Translations under genes and position numbers: made by a program | Assembly: GCF_002847285.1 (NCBI RefSeq) | Contig: NZ_CP025407.1 | Span: 4,310,501 to 4,374,500 of the forward strand | Reading direction: 5' to 3' | DNA length: 64,000 nt | Origin: Streptomyces sp. CMB-StM0423 | Lineage (GTDB): Bacteria; Actinomycetota; Actinomycetes; Streptomycetales; Streptomycetaceae | The notes under the pieces: model-generated | Told to the model about the DNA's origin: nothing | The model's database searches: none | Seen by the model: only the letters and a program-made list of their open reading frames with translations | Part shown: one piece after another, positions 49,104 through 57,851 of the stretch | Layout of the letters: each line of letters begins with the position of its first letter | How positions within the stretch are numbered: position 1 is the first letter of the stretch

Positions 49104-50168
49104 TCAGTCCGCGATCAGCCCTGCCCGAAGCTGCGCCAGCGTCCGCGTCAGCAGCCGCGACACGTGCATCTGCGAGATGCCCACCTCGTCGCCGATCTGG
49201 GACTGCGTCATGTTCCCGAAGAACCGCAGCATGATGATCCGCCGCTCCCGCGCCGGGAGTTGGGCCAGCAGCGGCTTCAGCGACTCGCGGTACTCCACGC
49301 CCTCCAGCGCCGTGTCCTCGTACCCGAGGCGGTCCGCGAGCGAGCCCTCGCCGCCGTCCTCCTCCGGGGCCGGGGAGTCGAGGGAACTGGCCGTGTACGC
49401 ATTGCCCACGGCGAGGCCGTCGACCACGTCCTCGTCGGACACCCCGAGGTACTGGGCGAGTTCCGGCACGGTCGGGGAGCGGTCCAACTGCTGCGCGAGG
49501 TCGTCGCTGGCCTTGGTGAGCGCCAGGCGCAGCTCCTGGAGCCGGCGCGGGACGCGCACGGACCAGCTCGTGTCCCGGAAGTAGCGCTTGATCTCGCCGA
49601 TGACCGTGGGCATGGCGAAGGTCGGGAACTCGGTGCCGCGCCGGCAGTCGAACCTGTCGATCGCCTTGATCAGGCCGATGGTGCCGACCTGGACGATGTC
49701 CTCCATGGGCTCGTTGCGGCTGCGGAAGCGGGCCGCGGCGTAGCGCACGAGGGGCAGGTTCAGCTCGATCAGGGTGTCGCGCACGTAGGACCGCTCGGGG
49801 CTGTCCCCGGGGGGCAGCTCGGCGAGGCGGAGGAAGAGGGCGCGGGAGAGCGTACGGGTGTCGATGCTGCCGGAAGGGGCCGGCTCGGGCTCCGGGGCGG
49901 CGTCGTCCGCCGGGGCGGCGGGGGCCGGGATGGCCGGGGCGGCGGCGTCGGGCGGGTTCTGGGGTGCCGCGGCTCCGAGGGGTGGTGGGGGTGCCGGTGG
50001 CGCCGGGGCGTGGCCGGCGGCGGCCGGGTCGGTGGACGGGCCCAGGGACGGGTCCAGGGTGCGGTCCGGGCCCTGGGCCGTGGCGGCCGGGGCGTCGGGG
50101 AAAGCCGCTTGTGCGCCGAGAGGCGCGACTTCGGTGAGCATCTGCGAGCTGCCCAGTTCTGCGGACAT
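49104..50168 (-). CDS. SigB/SigF/SigG-family RNA polymerase sigma factor (SigN-like by position)
   Basis: A 354-residue sigma factor. A Pro/Ala-rich N-terminal extension of about 100 residues precedes region 2 (PLVRYAAARFRSRNEPMEDI, DRFDCRRGTEFPTFAMPTVI), region 3 and region 4 (NMTQSQIGDEVGISQMHVSR). This family governs stress response and sporulation, usually under anti-sigma control. It is a close paralogue of the next gene. The order beside tadA resembles the sigN-sigF-tadA neighbourhood of S. coelicolor, so this may be sigN. AAGGGGG lies before ATG 50168. Confidence 0.92.
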   Translation of the reverse strand: MSAELGSSQMLTEVAPLGAQAAFPDAPAATAQGPDRTLDPSLGPSTDPAAAGHAPAPPAPPPPLGAAAPQNPPDAAAPAIPAPAAPADDAAPEPEPAPSGSIDTRTLSRALFLRLAELPPGDSPERSYVRDTLIELNLPLVRYAAARFRSRNEPMEDIVQVGTIGLIKAIDRFDCRRGTEFPTFAMPTVIGEIKRYFRDTSWSVRVPRRLQELRLALTKASDDLAQQLDRSPTVPELAQYLGVSDEDVVDGLAVGNAYTASSLDSPAPEEDGGEGSLADRLGYEDTALEGVEYRESLKPLLAQLPARERRIIMLRFFGNMTQSQIGDEVGISQMHVSRLLTRTLAQLRAGLIAD

Positions 50169-50415
50169 GCCACCCCCTTGAGGTCGCGGACGGTTCCAGG
50201 CCGCCCCTCCCCCTGACCCGGCGGAAACCTGGACTCCCGCCGGACCGCCGAGAGAAGCAGCCTCCGACTGACTTACCGGGTGCCGGGGCATGCCAAACAC
50301 CGTTCCAGCAGAATGTCACAAGTCGGCAACGCGCTGTAGCGCCAAGTCGACATATACGCGCAGATACGGAGCCTGCGCGTCAGGGATGACTCTCGAAGAG
50401 TCCTACCCGATCCGG

Positions 50416-51411
50416 TTAGGAATCGATCCGGTTTGCGGATCGCAGCCGTGCGAAGCTGCGCGACAGCAGCCGGGACACGTGCATCTGGGACAGCCCGAGT
50501 TCGGCGCTGATCTGCGACTGGGTCATGTTGCGGTAGTAGCGCAGCATGAGGATGCGCTGTTCGCGCTCCGGCAGTTGGACGAGGAGGTGGCGTACGAGGT
50601 CGCGGTGCTCGACGCCGGCCAGCGCCGGGTCCTCGTACCCGAGCCGGTCCAGCAGGCCCGGCATGCCGTCGCCTTCCTGGGCGGCTTCGAGGGAGGTGGC
50701 GTAGTACGAGCGGCCCGCCTCGCGGCAGGCCCGCACCTCCTCCTCGCCGATCTTCAGATGCGCGGCGATCTCGCCGGTGGTGGGCGCGCGGCCGTGCCGT
50801 ACGGTCAGGTCCTCGGTGGCGCCGCTGACCTGGGCCCACAGCTCGTGCAGCCGGCGGGGGACGTGGACGGTGCGCACGTTGTCCCTGAAGTAACGTTTGA
50901 TCTCGCCGACCACGGTGGGCATGGCGAAGGTCGGGAACTGCACGCCGCGGGCCGGGTCGAAGCGGTCGATGGCGTGGATGAGGCCGATGGTGCCGACCTG
51001 GAGGACGTCCTCCATGGGCTCGTTGCGGCTGCGGAAGCGGGCGGCGGCGTAGCGCACGAGGGGGAGGTTGGCCTCGATGAGCGCGGTACGGACGCGGGTG
51101 TGCTCGGGGGTGCCGGGTTCGAGCGCGGTGAGCTCGGCGAAGAGCGCGCGGGTGAGGGCGCGGGAGTCGGGTTTATGGGGGGCGTCGGGGTCGCCGGAGT
51201 CGTCAGGGGCGGGATCGGGGTCGGACGCCGCCGCGGGCGCGGCTTCGGCGGCCGGAGGGCCGGGTGCGGCCGGCGCGGGGGCCGGGGCGGTCGCGACGGC
51301 CGTCGTGGGGGCCGTGGCCGGGGTCGGAGCCGGTGCCGGGGGCGAGACCGGGCTGGAGGCGGGTGGACCGGGGGTGGGCGGGGCCGTACGAGCGGACAAC
51401 GGCTGCACCAC
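50416..51411 (-). CDS. sigF: SigF-like RNA polymerase sigma factor
   Basis: A 331-residue sigma factor with the same domain order as its neighbour: a Pro/Ala/Thr-rich leader of about 80 residues, region 2 (PLVRYAAARFRSRNEPMEDV, DRFDPARGVQFPTFAMPTVV) and region 4 (NMTQSQISAELGLSQMHVSR). In Streptomyces, sigF acts late in spore maturation; the symbol here rests on family and gene order (sigma pair, tRNA-Ser, tadA). The first of two GTGs (51411) follows AGGGGTGG. The 247 bp before the downstream sigma gene gives room for a separate promoter. Confidence 0.85.
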   Translation of the reverse strand: MVQPLSARTAPPTPGPPASSPVSPPAPAPTPATAPTTAVATAPAPAPAAPGPPAAEAAPAAASDPDPAPDDSGDPDAPHKPDSRALTRALFAELTALEPGTPEHTRVRTALIEANLPLVRYAAARFRSRNEPMEDVLQVGTIGLIHAIDRFDPARGVQFPTFAMPTVVGEIKRYFRDNVRTVHVPRRLHELWAQVSGATEDLTVRHGRAPTTGEIAAHLKIGEEEVRACREAGRSYYATSLEAAQEGDGMPGLLDRLGYEDPALAGVEHRDLVRHLLVQLPEREQRILMLRYYRNMTQSQISAELGLSQMHVSRLLSRSFARLRSANRIDS

Positions 51412-51708
51412 ACCACCACCCCTTCGCGACCACGTGACGTACGACCGGCGCCACGGCGCGTAGCGCAGGCGGGACCGGGAAATCCGGAAAAGCGGTCATA
51501 GCATCACAAGAGATGCGCACTCTGCGCAAGCACCGTAATTTGCCGTGTTGGCGGCCAGTTGGCCGCCGCCGCGTGCGCAGGCCGGGGGTCGTTCGGCCAG
51601 GCAGGAGGGCTGATCGCGTACGGGTGTACGGGGCCGATCGCGTGGTCGGCGATCACCCGGGTGGACAGCCGCCCCGGGGCGGCGCCCCCGGGCGCGCAAC
51701 GCCCCGCG

Positions 51709-51885
51709 TCACTCCGACGAGGCGTCGTCGAGCAGGTCGGACATCACATCCCCGATGGCCCTGGCGAGCTCCGATATCCACTCGAAGACGACCTGCACGA
51801 GGTCGGCCGCCTGCGAGGGGGAGCTGATGATCGAGTAGATGGCGAAGAGCCCGAGGAGCCCCAGCGCTATCTTCTTGTAGTCCAC
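51709..51885 (-). CDS. Small membrane protein near the sigma genes
   Basis: A 58-residue protein: a hydrophobic helix (YKKIALGLLGLFAIYSIIS) followed by an amphipathic acidic tail (VQVVFEWISELARAIGDVMS) ending DASSE. GTG 51885 is preceded by GGAGG. No domain is known. The 297-bp region between it and sigF is divergent-free and may hold the sigF promoter. Confidence 0.75.
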   Translation of the reverse strand: MDYKKIALGLLGLFAIYSIISSPSQAADLVQVVFEWISELARAIGDVMSDLLDDASSE

Positions 51886-52409
51886 GAGCGTCGATGCCTC
51901 CCCTGTGCGGCACACGCCCGTTTGCTGCTCTCCCCAGGCGCAGTCGCACGATTCTATCCGCGGTTGGAACCGTACCCATGTTTTATGGACTAAAGGCCCG
52001 GTCACAGGGGGCTTTTGCGTCTCCCGCCCCCGGCCGCGGGCGGCGCACCATGGACGGTGAGTCCCGCCGGGTCCGGCAGGACCCCGGCGGGCTCGGGGCG
52101 GGCCCACTGCGCGTCCGCCGCGGCTACTCCCCCCTCGCTGCGGCGGGTCGTAGGGCCCACCCCTCCGCGGGGGAGGCGGCCGGTTCCCCCCGGGGCCGCC
52201 TCCCTCTCCGCAAGCCACCCCGGCCGCGCGCGGTCCGTACCGGAGACGCAGCCGGCACCGGGAGCCGGCCGAACTCGCCCCCTCAGACCGGTCGTTGACT
52301 CCCCCGCCGGACCCCGCAGCCGCCGAACGCCCTTCCCCGCTCCGGGACTTCGCCCGCGCACAGAACCGCCCCCGCACCGGAAGCCCGGTCGGAGGCGGTG
52401 TCACGCTGG
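51886..52409. other. Gene-free region
   Basis: 520 bp between the small membrane protein and tRNA-Ser(CGA). It contains GC-rich inverted segments (for example CCCCCGGCCGCGGG near 52023) and an AT-richer patch at 51950-51995 that may be the promoter of the leftward gene. No coding region is supported. Confidence 0.5.
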
Positions 52410-52496
52410 CGGTAGCGGTGGGATTTGAACCCACGGTGGAGTTGCCCCCACACTCGCTTTCGAGGCGAGCTCCTTCGGCCGCTCGGACACGCTACC
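52410..52496 (-). tRNA. tRNA-Ser (anticodon CGA)
   Basis: An 87-nt gene on the minus strand. The acceptor GGTAGCG/CGCTACC pairs, the T arm is GGTTCAAATCC, and the anticodon CGA is at 52460-52462 in loop CTCGAAA, with a long variable arm (GTGGGGGCAACTCCAC). Confidence 0.97.
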
Positions 52497-52537
52497 GCCA
52501 GGCAGCTTAGCCCACCTGCCGCCGTGAGCAGAAATCG

Positions 52538-53038
52538 TTACGGGTGCGGGCCGTCCGGCGGCGGGGCGGTGCGGAAGAAGGTGGTGAGCAGGGCGGTGGC
52601 GGGTGGGGCCAGGACGTGGGGGATGACCTCCGGGCGGTGGTTCAGGCGGCGGTCGCGGAGTACGTCCCAGAGCGAGCCCGCCGCGCCCGTCTTGGGGTCG
52701 CGGGCCGCGTAGACGACGCGGTCGACGCGGGCGAGGACCGCCGCGCCCGCGCACATCGTGCACGGCTCCAGCGTGACGACCAGCGTGCAGCCCGTCAGCC
52801 GCCAGCCGCCCAGCTCCGCCGCCGCGGCCCGCAGCGCCAGGATCTCCGCGTGCGCCGTGGGGTCGCCCGTCGCCTCCCTCTCGTTGCGGGCGCGGGCCAG
52901 GATCCTGCCCGTGGGCGGTGCCTCGATCAGCGAGGCGTACGACTCCCCGGACGCGGCCACCGGGCCCACGACCACCGCGCCCACCGGCACGTCACCCGTC
53001 TCCAGGGCGCGCTCCGCCTCCGCCAGGGCCGCGCGCAT
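52538..53038 (-). CDS. tadA: tRNA adenosine-34 deaminase TadA
   Basis: A 166-residue cytidine-deaminase-fold enzyme that converts A34 to inosine in tRNA-Arg(ACG), the very tRNA that hosts the AICE here. Zinc and catalytic motifs are PTAHAEILAL (His, Glu) and EPCTMCAGA (two Cys). A less usual insert (VGPVAASGESYASLIEAPPT) lies between the first strands. ATG 53038 is used, but family-like residues extend upstream (EELWAPPM), so the true start may be a non-ATG codon near 53098, where it would overlap the preceding gene. The order with the associated protein is conserved in actinobacteria. Confidence 0.92.
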   Translation of the reverse strand: MRAALAEAERALETGDVPVGAVVVGPVAASGESYASLIEAPPTGRILARARNEREATGDPTAHAEILALRAAAAELGGWRLTGCTLVVTLEPCTMCAGAAVLARVDRVVYAARDPKTGAAGSLWDVLRDRRLNHRPEVIPHVLAPPATALLTTFFRTAPPPDGPHP

Positions 53039-53094
53039 CGGCGGTGCCCACAGCTCCTCGTACGGGCCGCTCTCCCCTTCTCCGCCGGGCTCGG

Positions 53095-53643
53095 TCAGCG
53101 GACAGCCTCCAGGACGTCCGCTGCGCCGAGCATCTCGGCGATCTCGTTGACCGCGTCGCCGTGCAGCGCCAGCAACTGCTTCTCCGAGACCCCGAGGTCC
53201 TCCAGCAGCTCCGTGTCGCCCACCGGGCCCGCCGGCGTGCCGGGCGGGGCGTCCGGGTCGGCGCCGGCGTCCGCGCCGGAGGCGGCGGCGGGGTCCGGCT
53301 CGCCGTCCTCGGTGCCGTCCAGGTCCGTCAGGCTGTCCAGGGCGCTGTCGTCCTCGGGCTCCCGGCCGAGCAGCTCGGGGGTGAGCAGGATCTCCCCGTA
53401 CGCGCTGCGCGCGGCCCCCGCGGCGTTCGAGACGAAGACGCGCGGGTCGTCCTCGCCGTCTATACGGATGACGCCGTACCAGATGCCCTCCTGCTCGAGC
53501 AGCACCAGCACGGTCTCGTCGTCGTCGGCCGTGGCCTCGCGGGCGAGGCCGGCCAGGTCGTCCAGCGTCTCCACGTCGTCGAGCTCTGTATCGCTCGCTT
53601 CCCACCCGTCTTCGGTGCGCGCGAGCAGTGCGGCGAAGTACAC
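53095..53643 (-). CDS. tRNA adenosine deaminase-associated protein
   Basis: A 182-residue protein found next to tadA in actinobacteria. A globular N-terminal part (VYFAALLARTEDGWEASDTE, VLVLLEQEGIWYGVIRIDGE) is followed by an acidic Asp/Glu/Ala/Pro-rich stretch and a C-terminal helix pair (LGVSEKQLLALHGDAVNEIA). The function is unproven; gene order suggests a link to tRNA modification. GTG 53643 follows GGGAGAG. It is probably co-transcribed with tadA. Confidence 0.87.
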   Translation of the reverse strand: MYFAALLARTEDGWEASDTELDDVETLDDLAGLAREATADDDETVLVLLEQEGIWYGVIRIDGEDDPRVFVSNAAGAARSAYGEILLTPELLGREPEDDSALDSLTDLDGTEDGEPDPAAASGADAGADPDAPPGTPAGPVGDTELLEDLGVSEKQLLALHGDAVNEIAEMLGAADVLEAVR

Positions 53644-53834
53644 CGTGACTCTCCCACTGGTCCTAGGTATGCCGGGCCGGGTGGTCGAGCTTGCCTGCTC
53701 TCTCCCCCCGACCAGGGGCGGGGGACCCGCCCTCACCGGAATCGTGACAGAAACCTGCGCTGTCTGCGGGGTCTTCCGCTGTGCGTCGTGAATTGGGCCG
53801 CCGCGCGGCCCCCGTTCCGCCGCTCATCGGCCGT

Positions 53835-54020
53835 CTACCAGCGAAAGGTCCGCATGCGGTGGACATGCCGACGCCGCGCCGCCCGGGCGCGCCGCGGCTG
53901 GACGCGCGCCCGCAGCGCCTCGGCTTCGTGCAGGTCGCGCAGGAAGGCGGCGCGGCGCCGGCTGCGGTCGTCGGTGGTCTCGGCCAGTGGATCACCGCTG
54001 CGCAGATCACGATCCGGCAT
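53835..54020 (-). CDS. Small basic conserved protein
   Basis: A 61-residue Arg-rich protein (MPDRDLRSGDPLAETTDDRS, then RRRAAFLRDLHEAEALRARV) ending MRTFRW. GGAGGTGTGTG immediately precedes the ATG, a very strong ribosome site. It is divergent from upp. No domain is known; its basic, helical character might allow nucleic acid binding. 53644-53834 has no further gene. Confidence 0.75.
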   Translation of the reverse strand: MPDRDLRSGDPLAETTDDRSRRRAAFLRDLHEAEALRARVQPRRARAARRRHVHRMRTFRW

Positions 54021-54172
54021 CACACACCTCCAGCGTCCGAGCGGGCCGGGAGGACATATCCACCTTGCACCCGGTTGGCGGTTGTGTACGCACCGCGGCC
54101 CGTTTCTCCACGCGTACCCCCTGACCCCCACGGGTATCCGTGCCCGGCCGGGTCTCGGATAGATTCGGGAGC

Positions 54173-54805
54173 ATGCGGATTCACGTGGTCGACCACCCCC
54201 TGGTGGCGCACAAGCTCACCACGCTGCGCGACGAGCGCACGGACTCTCCCACCTTCCGGCGGCTGGCCGACGAACTCGTCACGCTCCTCGCGTACGAGGC
54301 GACGCGCGACGTCCGCACCGAACAGGTCGACGTGCGCACCCCCGTCGCGCAGACCACCGGTGTGCGGCTGGCCCGTCCCAAGCCGCTGATCGTGCCGATC
54401 CTGCGCGCCGGGCTCGGCATGCTCGACGGCATGATGCGGGTGCTGCCGACGGCGGAGGCGGGCTTCCTCGGGCTGATACGCGACGAGGAGACCCTGCAGC
54501 CCAGCACGTACGCGAACCGGCTGCCGGAGGATCTGTCCGGCCGGCAGGTCTACGTCCTGGACCCGATGCTGGCCACCGGCGGCACCCTGGTCGCGTCGAT
54601 CCGCGAGCTGATCCGGCGGGGCGCGGACGACGTCACGGCGATCTGCCTGCTGGCGGCGCCGGAGGGGACGGACGCGGTGGAGCACGAACTGGCGGGCGCG
54701 CCGGTGACGGTGGTCACGGCGGCGATGGACGAGCGGCTGAACGAGGCGGGGTACATCGTGCCGGGCCTCGGCGACGCCGGGGACCGGATGTACGGGACCG
54801 CCTAG
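54173..54805 (+). CDS. upp: Uracil phosphoribosyltransferase
   Basis: A 210-residue salvage enzyme converting uracil and PRPP to UMP. Diagnostic sequence includes MRIHVVDHPLVAHKLTTLRD, PILRAGLGMLDGMMRVLP, the PRPP-binding motif VYVLDPMLATGGTLVAS, and the uracil-binding C-terminus DERLNEAGYIVPGLGDAGDR. The length matches the family. The start is ATG 54173, with GGGAGC just upstream. It is divergent from the small basic protein. Confidence 0.97.
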   Translation: MRIHVVDHPLVAHKLTTLRDERTDSPTFRRLADELVTLLAYEATRDVRTEQVDVRTPVAQTTGVRLARPKPLIVPILRAGLGMLDGMMRVLPTAEAGFLGLIRDEETLQPSTYANRLPEDLSGRQVYVLDPMLATGGTLVASIRELIRRGADDVTAICLLAAPEGTDAVEHELAGAPVTVVTAAMDERLNEAGYIVPGLGDAGDRMYGTA

Positions 54806-54910
54806 CGGCGAGCACGGCCAGGGACCGCCCCGGGCCGGCAGGCGCCGGGTCGGCGACCGCCCGTCCGCGGGTGCCGTGTGCTGCCCGGTGCCGCCCCGGC
54901 TACCGGCGTC

Positions 54911-55582
54911 TCAGTCGCACGCCCCCGGCTTCGCCTTCGCCGGGGTCGCCAGTGCCTTCAGCGCCGCCTCCGCTTCCGCCGGCTTCGTCAGCCCGCGGAA
55001 GTCGTCGCCGATGATCAGGTCGACCACCGTGCCGTCGCGCTCCACCGCCTTCGGCTCCGCCTGCGCCAGTTGCGTGCCCAGCACCTTCAGCTCGCCGTCC
55101 ACCGTCCCCGGGGCGCCGAGCAGCACACCCTCGCCGCGTACCTTCTTGTCGTACGCCGCGGGCGCGTTGTCCACCTTGCCGATCTTGAAGCCGCGCTTCT
55201 TCAGCTCGTCGGCGGTCTTCTGCGCGAGGCCGCTCCTGGCGGTGGCGTTCAGCACGTTGACCTTGACCCGGCCGGGGGCGGGCAGCTCGGCCGGCTTCCC
55301 GCCGGGACGGCTCTCGGGTCTCTTGCCCTCGCCGGACTTCGCGCCCGTCTCCCGCGCGCCGCAGTCCCCGGGCGTACGGGCCTGCACCGCCTTCTCCTCC
55401 TCGCCGCCGCCCGTGAAGGCGTCGACGAGTTGCAGCGTGCCCCAGCCGACGAGCGCGACCGCGAGCACGGCACCGAGTACGGCCAGCACCTTCCGGCGCC
55501 GGCGGCTTCGCCGCATACGCGGATACTTGGTGCCCTTGATGCGGTACGGCCCGCCCATCTCGGGGGGCGTCAGCATGCTCAT
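54911..55582 (-). CDS. Membrane-anchored LytR_C domain protein
   Basis: A 223-residue protein. A basic cytoplasmic N-terminus (KYPRMRRSRRRRKVLAV) leads into one transmembrane helix (VLGAVLAVALVGWGTLQLV), a Lys/Pro/Gly-rich linker and an extracellular LytR C-terminal-type domain (VKVNVLNATARSGLAQKTAD, ELKKRGFKIGKVDNAP, VVDLIIGDDF). The domain accompanies cell-wall glycopolymer ligases or occurs alone; its role here is unknown. ATG 55582 starts MSMLTPPEMGG. Confidence 0.9.
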   Translation of the reverse strand: MSMLTPPEMGGPYRIKGTKYPRMRRSRRRRKVLAVLGAVLAVALVGWGTLQLVDAFTGGGEEEKAVQARTPGDCGARETGAKSGEGKRPESRPGGKPAELPAPGRVKVNVLNATARSGLAQKTADELKKRGFKIGKVDNAPAAYDKKVRGEGVLLGAPGTVDGELKVLGTQLAQAEPKAVERDGTVVDLIIGDDFRGLTKPAEAEAALKALATPAKAKPGACD

Positions 55583-55670
55583 GGCGGCAGCGTAGTAGCC
55601 GGAAGGGGCCGTGCCTACTAAATGATCTACGGGGCGGGCGCGGGTCCCCCCGAAAGGGTCAACGGACTGG

Positions 55671-55967
55671 TCAGTCCAGCTCAAGGACGCGCGCGTGCAG
55701 CACCTGGCGCTGCTGCAGCGCCGCCCGCACCGCGCGGTGCAGTCCGTCCTCCAGATACAGGTCGCCGCGCCATTTCACGACGTGGGCGAAGAGGTCGCCG
55801 TAGAAGGTCGAGTCCTCGGCGAGCAGGGTCTCCAGGTCCAGTTGCTGCTTCGTCGTCACCAACTGGTCGAGGCGTACCGGGCGTGGCGCGACGTCAGCCC
55901 ACTGGCGGGTGGACTCCCGGCCGTGGTGGGGGTACGGCCTCCCGTTTCCGATGCGCTTGAAGATCAC
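55671..55967 (-). CDS. Conserved ParB-like/VapB-annotated small protein
   Basis: A 98-residue protein strongly conserved in Streptomyces (IFKRIGNGRPYPHHGRESTR, ADVAPRPVRLDQLVTTKQQL, DLYLEDGLHRAVRAALQQRQ). Automated annotation often calls it a VapB-type antitoxin, but no toxin gene is adjacent, and the EDGLHRAVRAAL segment resembles ParB/sulfiredoxin-like folds. It is read from GTG 55967. Its function is unknown, and a chromosomal housekeeping role is at least as likely as antitoxin activity. Confidence 0.82.
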   Translation of the reverse strand: MIFKRIGNGRPYPHHGRESTRQWADVAPRPVRLDQLVTTKQQLDLETLLAEDSTFYGDLFAHVVKWRGDLYLEDGLHRAVRAALQQRQVLHARVLELD

Positions 55968-56123
55968 ACGGAAAGCCTACCGGGGATGCGCCTCCGGGCG
56001 CAGCAGTGATGCACAGGAGCGACAAGTCAGCGGCAAGTGCGAAGCAAGGCGGAGGCAAGCGGGGACCGGCAGAAGCAAGGCGGAGCCAGGCGGAAAGGGG
56101 GGCGGCAAGGCGGGGGAACGGCA

Positions 56124-56153
56124 GGAGCCCGGGCCGTTCGCGGCCCGGGCTCC
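56124..56153 (-). terminator. Terminator of the M28 aminopeptidase gene
   Basis: A perfect 13-bp stem (GGAGCCCGGGCCG, 56124-56136, with its complement 56141-56153) closed by a TTCG tetraloop, 30 bp after the gene's end on the minus strand. The upstream 55985-56120 stretch has GCAAGGCGG-like repeats and no gene. Confidence 0.85.
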
Positions 56154-56182
56154 CCTTGCGTCTGTGCTACGCCGTCACGCGC

Positions 56183-57715
56183 TCACCGCTCCGCGTGGTC
56201 GTCGTGCGCACCACCGCCGCTGCCCGCGTCGCCCTCGGTGGGCACGAACGACACCGGCTCGCGCAGCGAGCTGACGTCGTGCGCGTACGTCCCGACCGCG
56301 TTGGCGATGACGTCGATGTTCGCGTCGAACGCCGGCATGCTGATGTTGTCCAGGTCGTCGCACGCCGTGTGGTAGCACGGGTCGTACGCCCTGCCCGCCG
56401 TGCCGCCGAACTTCACGGCCTGCGCCTCGGTCTTCGTCCCCTCCGCGCCCGTGAACGTGCCGCCGGACGGGATGCCCACCTCGATGAAGGGGCCGTAGTC
56501 GGAGCGCCCGGTGAAGTCGGTGCCCTCGTGCGGCATCCCCTTCCGGTCCATGAAGTCGGTGATCTGCCGCTCCAACTGCGCCGAGCCCTCCGGGCCCGCG
56601 CCCTCGCCGACGCCGTCGGAGTCGTCGCCGTCGTAGACGAAGAGGCCGTAGTTCGGCGAGGCGACCATGTCGAAGTTCAGATACAGCTCGATGTCCCGCA
56701 ACTGGCGCGGGGTCAGCCGGCTCACGTAGTCAGTGGAGCCGACGAGGCTCAGCTCCTCCGCCGACCAGAACGCGAAGCGCACCTGGTTGCGCGGCTCCTT
56801 CTCCGCCTGCGCCAGTTCCTTCGCGACCTCCAGCAGCGCCGCGGAGCCCGAGGCGTTGTCGTTGATGCCGGCGCCCTCGGAGACGGAGTCGAGGTGCGCG
56901 CCGAGCATGACGGTACGGTCCTCGGCGCCGCGCTTGGTCTCGGCGATGACGTTCCGCGTCGTCCGCGGCTCGACGATCATCTGGATGTCGACGTGGACGG
57001 TGACCTCGCCCTGCGCCAGCAGCGTGGTCAGGGCCTCGCCCTCGGCCTTGGTGATGCCGCCGGTGGGCACCTTGACCGTGTCGGCGTCGCCGAGGGTGCC
57101 GTTGAGGGCGCCTTCGGTGTTGTTGTAGATGACGGTGGCGACGGCGCCCGCGTCCGCGGCGTTGGCCTGCTTGACGGCGAAGTTGCAGCCCCCGCGCTGG
57201 ACGAGCGCGACCTTGCCGGCGTAGTCGCCGCCCTCGAAGTCGCCCGGCTCGCAGCCCGAGGTGCCGTCGGCGTCGACGGGCGCGGCGGCCAGCGGCGCGT
57301 CGAGGCCGCCCTCGGGGGTCGCCTTCGAGAAGGTCATCGCGTATATCTCGATGTCCCGCGCCTCGGGCGAGACAACGGCGAACTCGTCCTTCAGCGTCTC
57401 GGAGTAGGTGAAGTCGAAGGTGTCGTACGCGACGTCGTAGCCGGCCTGCTTGAGCTGGTCGTAGACGTACGCGGCGGACGCCTCGTACCCCGGCGAACCG
57501 GCCGCGCGGTGGCCGCCGTTGCGGTCCGCGATCCGCTGGAACGCCTTGAGGTGCTTGTACGCGTCCGAAGCGCTGGACGCCCGCACCAGGTCACGGGCCA
57601 GCTTCGCGCCGTCCTTCGCCGGCTGTGCCGCGCCGGCGGGTGCCGAGCTGGCCAGGAGCAGGGGGACGGCGAGGGCGGCCGCGCCCAGCGCAGCCGTGAG
57701 TCTTCGAGGGAACAC
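56183..57715 (-). CDS. Secreted M28-family metalloaminopeptidase with PA domain
   Basis: A 510-residue exported zinc aminopeptidase similar to Streptomyces griseus aminopeptidase, but with an inserted PA domain (GDYAGKVALVQRGGCNFAVK). The signal peptide is FPRRLTAALGAAALAVPLLL, with cleavage near PAGAA. The zinc ligands are visible: GAHLDSVSEGAGINDNASG (His, Asp), WSAEELSLVGS (Glu), FDMVASPNYG (Asp) and YHTACDDLDNI (His). It probably digests peptides outside the cell. GTG 57715 follows GGAAGGA. A strong terminator follows the gene. Confidence 0.95.
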   Translation of the reverse strand: MFPRRLTAALGAAALAVPLLLASSAPAGAAQPAKDGAKLARDLVRASSASDAYKHLKAFQRIADRNGGHRAAGSPGYEASAAYVYDQLKQAGYDVAYDTFDFTYSETLKDEFAVVSPEARDIEIYAMTFSKATPEGGLDAPLAAAPVDADGTSGCEPGDFEGGDYAGKVALVQRGGCNFAVKQANAADAGAVATVIYNNTEGALNGTLGDADTVKVPTGGITKAEGEALTTLLAQGEVTVHVDIQMIVEPRTTRNVIAETKRGAEDRTVMLGAHLDSVSEGAGINDNASGSAALLEVAKELAQAEKEPRNQVRFAFWSAEELSLVGSTDYVSRLTPRQLRDIELYLNFDMVASPNYGLFVYDGDDSDGVGEGAGPEGSAQLERQITDFMDRKGMPHEGTDFTGRSDYGPFIEVGIPSGGTFTGAEGTKTEAQAVKFGGTAGRAYDPCYHTACDDLDNISMPAFDANIDVIANAVGTYAHDVSSLREPVSFVPTEGDAGSGGGAHDDHAER

Positions 57716-57851
57716 AGGAGTCCTTCCGACGTCAAAGGTGGGCGAACCTGTCCGGCGTGTGGGGTCTCCTGTCCGCAAGGCGGACGGGGTGCGAGCAACC
57801 TAGCGACTCGAACGCCGTTGCGGAATGGGCCGGTGGCCAACCCGTCCCGGT

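Noticed and set aside
55671..55967. Toxin-antitoxin module
   Set aside because: The protein is often labelled VapB-like, but no PIN-domain or other toxin gene lies next to it, so a toxin-antitoxin pair is not supported.
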